From AC-51 sp963749895 (GTDB lineage Bacteria > Actinomycetota > UBA4738 > HRBIN12): a stretch of DNA of 64,000 nucleotides. The DNA lies in contig CAVVOG010000003.1 in assembly GCA_963749895.1 (NCBI GenBank), positions 1 through 64,000 of the forward strand, read 5' to 3'. The notes below the pieces were generated by a model. It did not search any database, had not been told where the DNA came from, and worked only from the letters and a program-made list of their open reading frames with translations. Below, piece by piece: positions 33,682 to 41,785 of this stretch. Numbering within the stretch: position 1 is the stretch's first letter; every line of letters starts with the position of its first letter. The translations under genes were made by a program, and so were the position numbers.

Positions 33682-33917
33682 CGCAGCTGAAGGTCACGCA
33701 GGTCCGCAGCGCGATCGGGCGCCCGCAGGACCAGAAGGACACGGTCCGGCGTCTCGGGATCCACCGGCTGCACCAGTCGGTGGTGAAGGACGACCGCCCC
33801 GATATCCGTGGGATGATCGCGAAGGTCCGCCACCTGGTGACCGTCGAGGAGATCGCCGAGGAGAAGCCGAAGCGGCGCTCCACGAAGACGAAGGAAGCCG
33901 AAGGGGAGAGCGCATGA
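33678..33917 (+). CDS. rpmD: 50S ribosomal protein L30, with C-terminal tail
   Basis: 79 residues against about 60 usually. The core 'LKVTQVRSAIGRPQDQKDTV' and 'RRLGIHRLHQSVVKDDRPDI' is standard; after 'HLVTVEEI' there is a charged Lys/Glu-rich tail of about 20 residues. ATGA overlaps on both sides (rpsE, rplO). Confidence 0.95.
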   Translation: MTQLKVTQVRSAIGRPQDQKDTVRRLGIHRLHQSVVKDDRPDIRGMIAKVRHLVTVEEIAEEKPKRRSTKTKEAEGESA

Positions 33918-34348
33918 AGCTCCATCACCTCCGTCCGGCCGAGGGCGCGAAGACCGCCAAGAAGCGCGTCGGTCGTGGTCGCGCCGGCGTCCGCGGCAAG
34001 ACCGCGGGACGCGGTACGAAGGGCACCGGCGCGCGCAAGAACGTGCCGGCCTACTTCGCCGGCGGTCAGATGCCGATCCAGCGGCAGGTGCCGAAGCTCA
34101 AGGGCTTCTCGAACCCGAACCGGGTCGAGTACTCGCCCGTGAACGTCGAGCTGCTCCAGGCGCACTTCGACGGTGAGGTCACGCCCGAGGCCCTGTACGC
34201 GCACGGCCTGGCCCACAAGGGGTCCAAGGTCAAGGTGCTCGGCCGCGGCGAGATCGACAAGGCGCTGGTCGTGAAGGCGCACGCGTTCTCAGAGACCGCG
34301 AAAGCGAAGATCGAAGCAGCCGGCGGCCGTGCCGAGCTGATCGGCTGA
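33914..34348 (+). CDS. rplO: 50S ribosomal protein L15
   Basis: 144 residues with the Gly/Arg-rich extension 'KKRVGRGRAGVRGKTAGRGT' and the domain 'FDGEVTPEALYAHGLAHKGS'. L15 is a late-stage 50S assembly protein. secY follows after 22 nt that carry a -10-like TACCCT. Confidence 0.97.
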   Translation: MKLHHLRPAEGAKTAKKRVGRGRAGVRGKTAGRGTKGTGARKNVPAYFAGGQMPIQRQVPKLKGFSNPNRVEYSPVNVELLQAHFDGEVTPEALYAHGLAHKGSKVKVLGRGEIDKALVVKAHAFSETAKAKIEAAGGRAELIG

Positions 34349-34355
34349 GTCGAAG

Positions 34356-34361
34356 TACCCT
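34356..34361 (+). promoter_or_regulatory. -10-like TACCCT, 9 nt before secY
   Basis: TACCCT, 9 nt, GTG of secY. Would give an internal, nearly leaderless secY-adk-map transcript. No good -35. Confidence 0.35.
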
Positions 34362-34370
34362 AGAGCGACC

Positions 34371-35648
34371 GTGCTGAGAGCGTTCCTCAACTCGTTCCGG
34401 GTTCCGGATCTCCGCAATAAGATCCTCTTCACGCTGTTCATCATCGCCGTGTACCGGTTCGGCTCGCACGTGCCGGTGCCGGTGGTCGACGTCAGCGTCC
34501 TGCAGGATCAGTCGCAGGCCGGGTTCCTCGCGTTCATCAACCTGTTCTCGGGCGGGGCGCTGACACGGTTCTCGGTGTTCTCGCTGGGGATCATGCCGTA
34601 CATCACCAGCTCGATCATCATGCAGCTGCTGACGGTCGTGATCCCGAAGCTCCAGCAGTGGCAGGAGCAGGGCGAGGGCGGCACGAAGAAGATCAACCAG
34701 TGGACGCGCTACGTGACCGTCGTGCTCGCGCTGCTGCAGTCCACCGGCCTCGTGTTCCTGTTCAACAACCCGTCCGCGGTGGGGCTGCAGACCAGCATCT
34801 TCCCCGATGGGACCTTCACCGTTCCGAACGTCCTGCTGATCGTCCTGGTGATGACCGCCGGGACCGCGCTGATCATGTGGCTCGGCGAGCTGATCACCCA
34901 GCGCGGCGTGGGCAACGGGATGTCGATCCTGATCTTCACCAGCGTGATCTCGACGCTGCCGTTCGAGGGGAACGCGATCCTGCAGGCCGGCGGCACGTTC
35001 AAGTTCGTGGCGATCATCGCGATCGGCATCGGCATCATCGTGGCGGTCGTGTTCATGGACCAGGGGCAGCGTCGCGTCCCGGTCCAGTACGCGAAACGCG
35101 TCGTCGGCCGAAAGATGATGGGCGGGACCAGCACGTACCTGCCGCTGAAGGTGAACCAGGCCGGTGTGATCCCGATCATCTTCGCGACGTCGGTGATGTA
35201 CTTCCCGGTGCTGATCGCGAGCGTCTACCAAGGGCAGTGGTTCCAGAACCTCGTGAACAACTACCTCAACCGCCCGGACAGCATCGTCTACATGGCGATC
35301 CTGGCGTCGCTGATCGTGTTCTTCGCGTACTTCTACACCGCGATCCAGTTCGATCCGACCCGCACGGCCGACAACCTGCGTAAGCAGGGCGGCTTCATCC
35401 CGGGGATCCGCCCCGGTCCGCCCACGGCCGACTACCTGAACGACATCCTCGTGCGCATCACGCTGCCCGGGTCGCTGTTCCTGGCGACGATCGCGCTGAT
35501 CCCGACCGTCGTGCTCGCCGTGTGGAACCTGCAGCAGTTCCCGTTCGGCGGCACGTCGATCCTCATCGCCGTGGGCGTGGCCCTCGAGACGATGAAGCAG
35601 ATCGAGTCGCAGCTGATGATGCGTCACTACGAGGGTTTCCTGCGGTAG
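34371..35648 (+). CDS. secY: Protein translocase subunit SecY
   Basis: 425 residues, GTG start (MLRAFLNSFRVPDLRNKILF). About ten membrane helices; plug region 'FSGGALTRFSVFSLGIMPYI', the second family signature around 'GELITQRGVGNGMSILIFTS', and the ribosome-binding loop 'FMDQGQRRVPVQYAKRVVGR'. SecY is the channel for secreted and membrane proteins. No ribosome site is visible, fitting the leaderless promoter at 34356. adk follows after 16 nt. Confidence 0.97.
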   Translation: MLRAFLNSFRVPDLRNKILFTLFIIAVYRFGSHVPVPVVDVSVLQDQSQAGFLAFINLFSGGALTRFSVFSLGIMPYITSSIIMQLLTVVIPKLQQWQEQGEGGTKKINQWTRYVTVVLALLQSTGLVFLFNNPSAVGLQTSIFPDGTFTVPNVLLIVLVMTAGTALIMWLGELITQRGVGNGMSILIFTSVISTLPFEGNAILQAGGTFKFVAIIAIGIGIIVAVVFMDQGQRRVPVQYAKRVVGRKMMGGTSTYLPLKVNQAGVIPIIFATSVMYFPVLIASVYQGQWFQNLVNNYLNRPDSIVYMAILASLIVFFAYFYTAIQFDPTRTADNLRKQGGFIPGIRPGPPTADYLNDILVRITLPGSLFLATIALIPTVVLAVWNLQQFPFGGTSILIAVGVALETMKQIESQLMMRHYEGFLR

Positions 35649-35664
35649 GCGGAGGAGGGCGAGC

Positions 35665-36315
35665 GTGCGCTTCGTCTTCCTCGGTCTCCCCGGTGCAGGC
35701 AAGGGCACGCAGGCCCGCGTCTTGTCTCACCACCTCGACATCCCGGCGATCTCGACCGGCGACATCTTGCGCCAGCACGTGCAGGACGGCACGCCGCTCG
35801 GGATCGAGGCGCGGACCTTCATGGACCGCGGCGAGTACGTGCCGGACGTCACGGTGATCCGGATGGTCCAGGAGCGGCTCCACGAGCCGGATGCGTCGAA
35901 GGGGTTCATCCTCGACGGGTTCCCGCGCACGGTCGCGCAGGCGCAAGCGCTCGAGGACGTCCTGGCCGACGCCCAGACGCCGCTCGACGCGGTCGTGAAG
36001 TTCACGATCTCGGACCCGATCGCGATCCGCAGGATCACCGGACGGTTCACCTGCCCGGTCTGCAAGCGCACCTACCACGCCGAGTGGCACCCACCGAAGG
36101 TCGAGGGTGTGTGCGACGCGGACGGCGCGCGGCTGGAGAAGCGCAGCGACGAGGACGAGCTGACCGTCAAGCGGCGCCTCGCCACCTATCGGCAGCAGAC
36201 CGAGCCCCTCGAGACCTACTACTGGGAGCGCGGGTTGCTGCGCGAGGTCGACGCCGAGGCGACGCCCGCCGCCGTGAGCGAGCGGATGCTCGAGGCGATC
36301 GCCGACGTCTCGTGA
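35665..36315 (+). CDS. adk: Adenylate kinase, zinc-type lid
   Basis: 216 residues, GTG start. P-loop 'FLGLPGAGKGTQARVLSHHL', NMP-binding 'STGDILRQHVQDGTPLG', 'FILDGFPRTVAQAQALED'. The lid carries CPVCKRTYHAEWHPP and VCDADG, i.e. Cys-x2-Cys ... Cys-x2-Asp, the zinc site variant known from Bacillus enzymes. It interconverts ATP + AMP and 2 ADP. The secY-adk-map order is standard. Confidence 0.97.
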   Translation: MRFVFLGLPGAGKGTQARVLSHHLDIPAISTGDILRQHVQDGTPLGIEARTFMDRGEYVPDVTVIRMVQERLHEPDASKGFILDGFPRTVAQAQALEDVLADAQTPLDAVVKFTISDPIAIRRITGRFTCPVCKRTYHAEWHPPKVEGVCDADGARLEKRSDEDELTVKRRLATYRQQTEPLETYYWERGLLREVDAEATPAAVSERMLEAIADVS

Positions 36316-36331
36316 GCGGGGAGCCGATGCC

Positions 36332-37090
36332 GTGATCGTCCGCAAATCACCCGAAGAGCTCGAGAAGATGCGCCGCGCCGGCCGCATCGTGGCCGGCACG
36401 ATCGAGCGGGTCCTCGACGCGGTCGCGTCGGGGAAGACCACGCTGGACCTCGACGCCGTCGCCGAGGCGTACATCCGTGAGCAGGGAGCGACGCCGTCGT
36501 TCAAGGGCTACCGCGGGTTCCCCGCGACGATCTGCGCCTCCGTGAACGAGGAGATCGTGCACGGGATCCCCGCGCGGACGCGGACCCTCCGCGACGGGGA
36601 CCTGGTCTCGCTCGACTTCGGGGCGATCTGGGAGGGCTTCCACGCCGACTCGGCGGTCACGGTCTTCGTCGGCGGGCGCGCGCCGAGCGACGCGGCCGAG
36701 GCGCTCGTGCGCACGACCGAGGAGGCCCTCGCGATCGCGATCGCGACGATCGGGCCGGGAGCGAGGCTCTCCGACATCGGTCACGCGATCGAGACCCACG
36801 CGGACGCCGCCGGGGTCGGGGTCGTCCGCGAGTACGGCGGCCACGGCATCGGGCGCAAGCTCCACGAAGACCCGTTCATCCAGAACTGGGGGCCGCCCGG
36901 GCGGGGTCCCGAGATGCGTCCCGGCTGGGTGATCGCCGTCGAGCCGATGCTGAACCTCGGGGGCGACGAGACCCGCGTGATGGCCGACGGGTGGACCGTC
37001 GTGACCGCGGACGGGTCGCTGTCGGCGCACTTCGAGCACACGATCGCCGTGACCGACGACGGCCACGAGGTGCTCACCGCACGGGGTTGA
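36332..37090 (+). CDS. map: Type I methionine aminopeptidase
   Basis: 252 residues, GTG start (MIVRKSPEELEKMRRAGRIV). The five metal ligands are in place: Asp in 'LVSLDFGAIWEGFHADSAVT' (two), His in 'GGHGIGRKLHEDP', Glu in 'VIAVEPMLNLGG' and Glu in 'HFEHTIAVTDDG'. It removes initiator Met from nascent proteins. The stop lies 7 nt from that of the convergent M23 gene; no room for a separate terminator. Confidence 0.97.
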   Translation: MIVRKSPEELEKMRRAGRIVAGTIERVLDAVASGKTTLDLDAVAEAYIREQGATPSFKGYRGFPATICASVNEEIVHGIPARTRTLRDGDLVSLDFGAIWEGFHADSAVTVFVGGRAPSDAAEALVRTTEEALAIAIATIGPGARLSDIGHAIETHADAAGVGVVREYGGHGIGRKLHEDPFIQNWGPPGRGPEMRPGWVIAVEPMLNLGGDETRVMADGWTVVTADGSLSAHFEHTIAVTDDGHEVLTARG

Positions 37091-37097
37091 CGCGGAC

Positions 37098-38186
37098 CTA
37101 TCCGAAGGGCTCGCGGGTCCGCCGCCGCAGCAGCCCCAGCAGCGGGACCCCCAGCAGCACGGCTGCGGCCGGCACGGTGACCGGCGACTCGAGCGCCTCC
37201 ATCGCGGCCGCGGCGGGACTCAGCTCGTCGGGCGGCTCCGGGATCGCCGGCAACGACGGGGGTGGGACCTCGTCCCACCACGGCGGCGGGCCGCCGCCGG
37301 ATGCGGGGGAGGCGACCGGCGCCGGCTCTTCGGGCTCCGGCCGGGGGGCCGGCGGGTTCGGCAGGCGCCGCTCGGCCGTCTCGAGCCAGCCGATCAGTCG
37401 GTCCATCGGGTCGACCGAGACGCCGGACGAGGTCACGTACGAGAAGTGGACGTGCGGGACGCTCGCGTTGCCGGTGGCCCCGCAGGAACCGATCACGTCA
37501 CCGACGTCGACGCGCGCGCCCTGGGGGAGCTCCTCGGGGCGGGCGCTCAGGTGGGCGTAGTAGTAGAAGCCGCCGCCGGGAAGGTCCAGGTACGCGGCCA
37601 GGCCGCCGAGGGTGTTCGTCGACCAGGTGACGGTGCCGGGCTCGGTGGCCAGGACGGGAGCGCCGTACGTGCACAGCACGTCCTGCCCCTTGTGCGGCCG
37701 CGGGCCGGCGACCAGCCGAAGCGCGCCCCACGAGTCCGACCACGTCGCCGGGCCCATCACGATGAACGGGGCGTAGACCTGGCGTCGGATCCGGCCCTCG
37801 CCCCAGCCGCGCTCGCGCATCCGCTCGGCGAACCGGTCGAGGTGGGAGGTTTCGTAGGTGCCGGGGGTCGGCGTCCAGTCGCGCCAGCGCCGCAGCGGGT
37901 CGTCGCGGTCCGCCTGCCGCGCCTCCTCGGAGGAGCCGTCGTCGCCGCCCGCGTCGCCCGCTCTCGTCGGGTCCGGGGCGGGGGGCGGCGGCGGGTCCAC
38001 GGTGGGGATCGGCTCGACCGTCGCGGGGACCTCTGCGGGGGGCGGCGGTGCGTCGAGCGGTGGCAGTTCGACCGTCTGGGCCCACGCCGATCCCATCCAC
38101 AGGGGGAACGCGGTGACCAGCGCGATCAGGACCGTCATGGCCCCGAGCGCCCGGCCCGTGCGGCGGCGGCGGACGGGGGTTCGCAC
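37098..38186 (-). CDS. Secreted M23-family (LytM) peptidase with Pro-rich linkers
   Basis: 362 residues from GTG 38186. Signal/anchor helix 'ALGAMTVLIALVTAFPLWMG' ending SAWA, Pro-rich linker, then a domain with 'FIVMGPATWSDSWGALRLVA', zinc ligands in 'HKGQDVLCTYGAPVLATEPG' (H-x3-D) and 'SVPHVHFSYV' (H-x-H). A second Pro-rich stretch leads to a C-terminal helix 'VTVPAAAVLLGVPLLGLLRR' with Arg residues, i.e. a membrane anchor without a sortase motif. It probably cuts peptidoglycan peptides. TACGGT lies 6 nt before the GTG, suggesting leaderless transcription. Confidence 0.85.
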   Translation of the reverse strand: MRTPVRRRRTGRALGAMTVLIALVTAFPLWMGSAWAQTVELPPLDAPPPPAEVPATVEPIPTVDPPPPPAPDPTRAGDAGGDDGSSEEARQADRDDPLRRWRDWTPTPGTYETSHLDRFAERMRERGWGEGRIRRQVYAPFIVMGPATWSDSWGALRLVAGPRPHKGQDVLCTYGAPVLATEPGTVTWSTNTLGGLAAYLDLPGGGFYYYAHLSARPEELPQGARVDVGDVIGSCGATGNASVPHVHFSYVTSSGVSVDPMDRLIGWLETAERRLPNPPAPRPEPEEPAPVASPASGGGPPPWWDEVPPPSLPAIPEPPDELSPAAAAMEALESPVTVPAAAVLLGVPLLGLLRRRTREPFG

Positions 38187-38192
38187 GTCATC

Positions 38193-38198
38193 ACCGTA
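38193..38198 (-). promoter_or_regulatory. -10-like TACGGT, 6 nt before the M23 peptidase
   Basis: Minus strand: TACGGT, 6 nt, GTG. Same geometry as other leaderless-looking genes here. Confidence 0.4.
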
Positions 38199-38309
38199 AG
38201 CGCATCGCCTTAGGGTGGAACGGGGCCGAACGGCCCTGGGAAACGGCCCCGGACGGGCCTTCGGATGGCACCGCCAAGGGGTGGGATCGCGGGCTCTTGG
38301 ACGGGCCTG

Positions 38310-38339
38310 TGGACGGTGCCGCGCGGGTACCCCTATACT
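38310..38339 (+). promoter_or_regulatory. Promoter of the infA-rpmJ-alpha cluster
   Basis: TGGACG (38310-38315), 18-nt spacer, TATACT (38334-38339), the best -10 of the window. The leader to infA is about 70 nt. Upstream, 38219-38250 holds GC inverted repeats (GGGGCCG / CGGCCCC) but no gene. Confidence 0.6.
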
Positions 38340-38416
38340 GGCCGTCCGCCCGACCGGAGGTGTGTTCCGCACGCGTTCCGGGTCGGGTACCCCGTACGGA
38401 AGAGGACCCCCGGAGC

Positions 38417-38635
38417 GTGGCCAAGGACGACGTCATCGAGGTGGAGGGGACGGTCATCGAGCCCCTTCCCAACGCCATGTTCAGGGTCGAACTCGAGAAC
38501 GGGCACAAGGTGCTCGCCCATATCTCCGGCAAGATGCGGATGCACTACATCCGGATCCTGCCCGGCGATCGGGTGCGCGTGGAGCTGTCGCCGTACGACC
38601 TCACGCGGGGTCGTGTGGTGTACCGGTACAGGTGA
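38417..38635 (+). CDS. infA: Translation initiation factor IF-1
   Basis: 72 residues, GTG start (MAKDDVIEVEGTVIEPLPNA). An S1-like OB fold with 'FRVELENGHKVLAHISGKMR' and 'RILPGDRVRVELSPYDLTRG'. IF-1 occupies the A site during initiation. Nearest purine-rich ribosome site is CCCGGAGC. First gene of the alpha-type cluster. Confidence 0.97.
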   Translation: MAKDDVIEVEGTVIEPLPNAMFRVELENGHKVLAHISGKMRMHYIRILPGDRVRVELSPYDLTRGRVVYRYR

Positions 38636-38649
38636 GGTCTGAGGTCGAC

Positions 38650-38763
38650 ATGAAGGTCCGTCCGTCCGTGAAGAAGATGTGCGACCGGTGTCGCGTGATC
38701 CGCCGGCGCGGCCGGATCCTCGTGATCTGCTCGAACCCCCGCCACAAGCAGCGGCAGGGCTGA
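38650..38763 (+). CDS. rpmJ: 50S ribosomal protein L36, zinc form
   Basis: 37 residues, 'MKVRPSVKKMCDRCRVIRRR' with ligands CxxC, a later Cys (VICSN) and His (PRHKQ). Too short for most gene finders. It lies between infA and rpsM as usual. Confidence 0.95.
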   Translation: MKVRPSVKKMCDRCRVIRRRGRILVICSNPRHKQRQG

Positions 38764-38776
38764 GGAGGGAACTGGA

Positions 38777-39157
38777 ATGGCACGTATCGCCGGAGTCGAC
38801 CTCCCCCGCGACAAGCGGATCGATATCGCCCTGCGCTACATCTACGGGGTCGGTCCCACCCGCGCCTACGAGATCGTCGAGGGCGCCGGGATCGAGGGTG
38901 GCACGAAGGTCCGCGACATGTCCGAGGACGAGGTCGCCAAGGTCCGCGCCTACATCGACCAGAACTACAAGGTCGAGGGTGACCTCCGCCGCGAGGTCGC
39001 GCAGGACATCAAGCGCAAGATCGAGATCGGTTGCTACCAGGGCATCCGCCACCGGCGGTCGCTCCCGGTCCGCGGTCAGCGCACCCACACGAACGCGCGC
39101 ACCCGCAAGGGACCGAAGAAGACGATCGCCGGCAAGAAGAAGGTCAAGAAGAAGTAG
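38777..39157 (+). CDS. rpsM: 30S ribosomal protein S13
   Basis: 126 residues, 'MARIAGVDLPRDKRIDIALR' and 'GIRHRRSLPVRGQRTHTNAR', ending in a Lys-rich tail. S13 bridges the 30S head with the 50S and touches P-site tRNA. Preceded by GAGGAGGGA. Confidence 0.97.
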   Translation: MARIAGVDLPRDKRIDIALRYIYGVGPTRAYEIVEGAGIEGGTKVRDMSEDEVAKVRAYIDQNYKVEGDLRREVAQDIKRKIEIGCYQGIRHRRSLPVRGQRTHTNARTRKGPKKTIAGKKKVKKK

Positions 39158-39175
39158 GGATAGGGAGCCCACCAC

Positions 39176-39568
39176 ATGGCGAAGCCCAAGGCCAAGAAGA
39201 CGAAGCGTCGCGAGAAGAAGAACGTCCTGCACGGGCAGGCGCACATCAAGTCGACGTTCAACAACACGATCGTGACGATCACCGACCTGCAGGGCAACAC
39301 CCTGTCGTGGGCCAGCGCCGGCAACGTGGGCTTCAAGGGCTCCCGCAAGTCCACGCCCTTCGCCGCGCAGCTCGCCGCCGAGAAGGCCGCGCGCGGCGCG
39401 CAGGAGCACGGGCTGCAGAAGGTCGATGTCTACGTGAAGGGCCCCGGGTCCGGCCGCGAGACCGCGATCCGCTCGCTGGCCGCCGCCGGTCTCGAGATCT
39501 CGGGCATCCAAGACGTCACGCCGGTCCCGCACAACGGGTGCCGGCCGCGCAAGCGCCGCCGCGTCTAG
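39176..39568 (+). CDS. rpsK: 30S ribosomal protein S11
   Basis: 130 residues, 'AHIKSTFNNTIVTITDLQGN' and 'DVTPVPHNGCRPRKRRRV' at the end. S11 is on the 30S platform near the mRNA exit. rpsD, expected next, is absent; 90 nt of non-coding sequence lead to rpoA. Confidence 0.97.
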   Translation: MAKPKAKKTKRREKKNVLHGQAHIKSTFNNTIVTITDLQGNTLSWASAGNVGFKGSRKSTPFAAQLAAEKAARGAQEHGLQKVDVYVKGPGSGRETAIRSLAAAGLEISGIQDVTPVPHNGCRPRKRRRV

Positions 39569-39658
39569 CACGCGCGCGGACGACCCGGCCGCGGAGCGTG
39601 CGCCGGGCAGCCGACGCGGGGTAGGAGTGGCTGATCCCCCGCCGAAGGAGGAACCGCC

Positions 39659-40588
39659 TTGTTCATCGTCGAGAGACCGCAGATCAGCGAGGACGTCATC
39701 TCGCCGACCCGGTCGAAGTTCAGCATCGAGCCGCTGGAGCCGGGCTTCGGCTACACGGTCGGCAACTCGCTGCGGCGCACGCTGCTGTCGTCGATCCCGG
39801 GAGCCGCGATCTCCTCGGTGCGCATCGACGGCGTGCTCCACGAGTTCGCGACCGTGCCGAAGGTCGTCGAGGACGTCACCGACATCATCTTGAACCTCAA
39901 GGAACTGGTGGTCCGCTCCGAGCTCGACGAGCCGACCACGATCTACCTGAAGGCCAAGGGCCCGGCCGAGGTCACCGCCGGTGACGTCGCGCCGCCCGCC
40001 GGTATCGAGATCCTCAACCCGGACCTGCACATCGCCAGCATCGGCAAGGGCGGGGCGCTCGAGATGGAGATGACCGTCGAGCGCGGCATCGGCTACCGGA
40101 TGGCCGACAAGAACAAGAAGCCGCGCGACCCGATCGGCGTGATCCCGGTCGACTCGATCTTCTCGCCGGTCCGCAAGGTGTCGTACGCGGTCGAGAACAC
40201 CCGAGTCGGACAGATGACCGACCGCGACCGGCTGATCCTCGACGTCGAGACCGACGGTTCGGTCAGCCCGCGAGAGGCGCTCGCGTCTGCCGGCGGCACG
40301 TTGCTCGAGCTCGTCCACCTGATCTCCGAACTCGCCGAGGCGGCGAGCGTCTCGGTCGGGCCGGCCGAGGACGAGGAGCTGCCGACCGACTACCAGATCA
40401 CGATCGAGGAGCTGAACCTGTCGGTGCGCTCCTACAACTGCCTGAAGCGCGAGGGGATCAACGCCGTCGGCGACCTCGTGCAGAAGTCGGAGTCCGAGCT
40501 GATGGACATCCGCAACTTCGGTCAGAAGTCGATCGACGAGGTCAAGGCCAAGCTCGAGGAGCTCGGGCTGGGCCTGCGGGAGGAGTGA
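39659..40588 (+). CDS. rpoA: DNA-directed RNA polymerase alpha subunit
   Basis: 309 residues, TTG start with AAGGAGGA 6 nt upstream. N-terminal assembly domain 'GFGYTVGNSLRRTLLSSIPG', C-terminal domain 'SVRSYNCLKREGINAVGDLV' to 'RNFGQKSIDEVKAKLEELGL', which contacts UP elements and activators. The 90-nt gap upstream has no obvious promoter, so it is read from the infA transcript. rplQ follows after 7 nt. Confidence 0.98.
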   Translation: MFIVERPQISEDVISPTRSKFSIEPLEPGFGYTVGNSLRRTLLSSIPGAAISSVRIDGVLHEFATVPKVVEDVTDIILNLKELVVRSELDEPTTIYLKAKGPAEVTAGDVAPPAGIEILNPDLHIASIGKGGALEMEMTVERGIGYRMADKNKKPRDPIGVIPVDSIFSPVRKVSYAVENTRVGQMTDRDRLILDVETDGSVSPREALASAGGTLLELVHLISELAEAASVSVGPAEDEELPTDYQITIEELNLSVRSYNCLKREGINAVGDLVQKSESELMDIRNFGQKSIDEVKAKLEELGLGLREE

Positions 40589-40595
40589 GGCGAGG

Positions 40596-40958
40596 GTGCC
40601 CAAGCCCAAGAAAGGCCCACGTCTGGGGTCCGGCCCCGCGCACCAGCGTCTGATGCTGTCGACGCTCGCGAAGCAGCTGTTCGTGCACGAGGCGATCGAC
40701 ACGACCGAGGCGAAGGCCAAGATGCTCCGCCCCTACGCCGAGCAGATCATCACGAAGGCGAAGAAGGGTGACCTGGCATCGCGCCGCGAGGTCCTCAAGG
40801 ACATCCCGGACCGCGACGTCGTCGCGCGGCTGTTCCACGAGATCGCTCCGCGCTTCGAGGATCGCCAGGGCGGCTATACGCGCATCCTGAAGCTCGGCCC
40901 TCGTAAGGGGGACGGCGCGCCGATGGCGCGGATCGAGCTCGTCGAGCGCGGCGTCTAG
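40596..40958 (+). CDS. rplQ: 50S ribosomal protein L17
   Basis: 120 residues, GTG start. 'GPAHQRLMLSTLAKQLFVHE' and 'GGYTRILKLGPRKGDGAPMA' are conserved. L17 lies at the tunnel exit. Followed by a strong terminator. Confidence 0.97.
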   Translation: MPKPKKGPRLGSGPAHQRLMLSTLAKQLFVHEAIDTTEAKAKMLRPYAEQIITKAKKGDLASRREVLKDIPDRDVVARLFHEIAPRFEDRQGGYTRILKLGPRKGDGAPMARIELVERGV

Positions 40959-40981
40959 CGACGCGCGACCGACCGTGTCGG

Positions 40982-41008
40982 AAGCCCCGGGGGGTTACCC
41001 CGGGGCTT
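40982..41008 (+). terminator. Terminator of the alpha cluster
   Basis: AAGCCCCGGGG (40982-40992) and CCCCGGGGCTT (40998-41008), a perfect 11-bp stem with a 5-nt loop and trailing TTT, 24 nt after rplQ. Confidence 0.85.
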
Positions 41009-41013
41009 TCGCC

Positions 41014-41019
41014 TATCCT
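41014..41019 (+). promoter_or_regulatory. -10-like TATCCT, 7 nt before truA
   Basis: TATCCT, 7 nt, GTG. It follows the terminator directly, so truA has its own, probably leaderless, transcript. Confidence 0.55.
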
Positions 41020-41026
41020 GCGGCCC

Positions 41027-41785
41027 GTGACCCGGACGATCCGGCTCGACCTCGCCTACGACGGGACGGGGTTCCGCGGGTGGGCGCGGCAGCGCGACCG
41101 CGAGACCCGCACGATCGAGGGCGAGCTCACCGCGCTGGTGTCGTCGGTGCTCCGCGAGGAGGTACGGCTCTCGGTGGCCGGTCGGACCGACGCCGGCGTG
41201 CACGCTCGGGGCCAGGTGTGCTCGCTCACCACCGACGCGAGCGTGGCGCCCGCCAGCATCCAGGCCTTCGTGAACGGACGTCTCGCTCCGGAGCTGGTCG
41301 TGACGCGAGCGACCGACGCCCCGGAGGGGTTCGACGCGCGGTTCTCCGCCTCGGCGCGCGCCTACCGCTACGTCGTGGACACGCGTGCGATCCCCGATCC
41401 CTTCACGGCACGGTACGTATGGCACCGCCCGGGAGCGCTCTCGGTCCCCGCGATGCGGGCCGCTGCTCGGCACCTGGTGGGGGAGCACGACTTCACGTCG
41501 TTCTGCCGGCACCCCGGGTCGGGCCGGTCGACGGTTCGCGAGCTGCGACGGCTCACCGTCCGGCGCGACGGGGGTCTGATCGTGATCGGCGCCGAGGCGA
41601 ACGCGTTCCTCCACCAGATGGTGCGGTCCCTCGTCGCGACGCTCGTGCGGGTGGGCGAGGGGAAGCTCGATGCGCTCGAGGTCTCGCGCATCCTCGCCGC
41701 ACGGGATCGATCGGGGACCCCTTCGATCGCCCCGCCCCAGGGACTCATCCTGGAACGGGTGACCTACGGGCGTCGGGTCAGGTGA
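41027..41785 (+). CDS. truA: tRNA pseudouridine(38-40) synthase
   Basis: 252 residues, GTG start. The catalytic Asp lies in 'SVAGRTDAGVHARGQVCSLT' (motif GRTDxGVHA); 'RFSASARAYRYVVDTRAIP' and 'EANAFLHQMVRSLVATLVRV' are also typical. It makes pseudouridine in the anticodon arm. The stop overlaps the convergent lipoprotein gene by 8 nt. Confidence 0.96.
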   Translation: MTRTIRLDLAYDGTGFRGWARQRDRETRTIEGELTALVSSVLREEVRLSVAGRTDAGVHARGQVCSLTTDASVAPASIQAFVNGRLAPELVVTRATDAPEGFDARFSASARAYRYVVDTRAIPDPFTARYVWHRPGALSVPAMRAAARHLVGEHDFTSFCRHPGSGRSTVRELRRLTVRRDGGLIVIGAEANAFLHQMVRSLVATLVRVGEGKLDALEVSRILAARDRSGTPSIAPPQGLILERVTYGRRVR

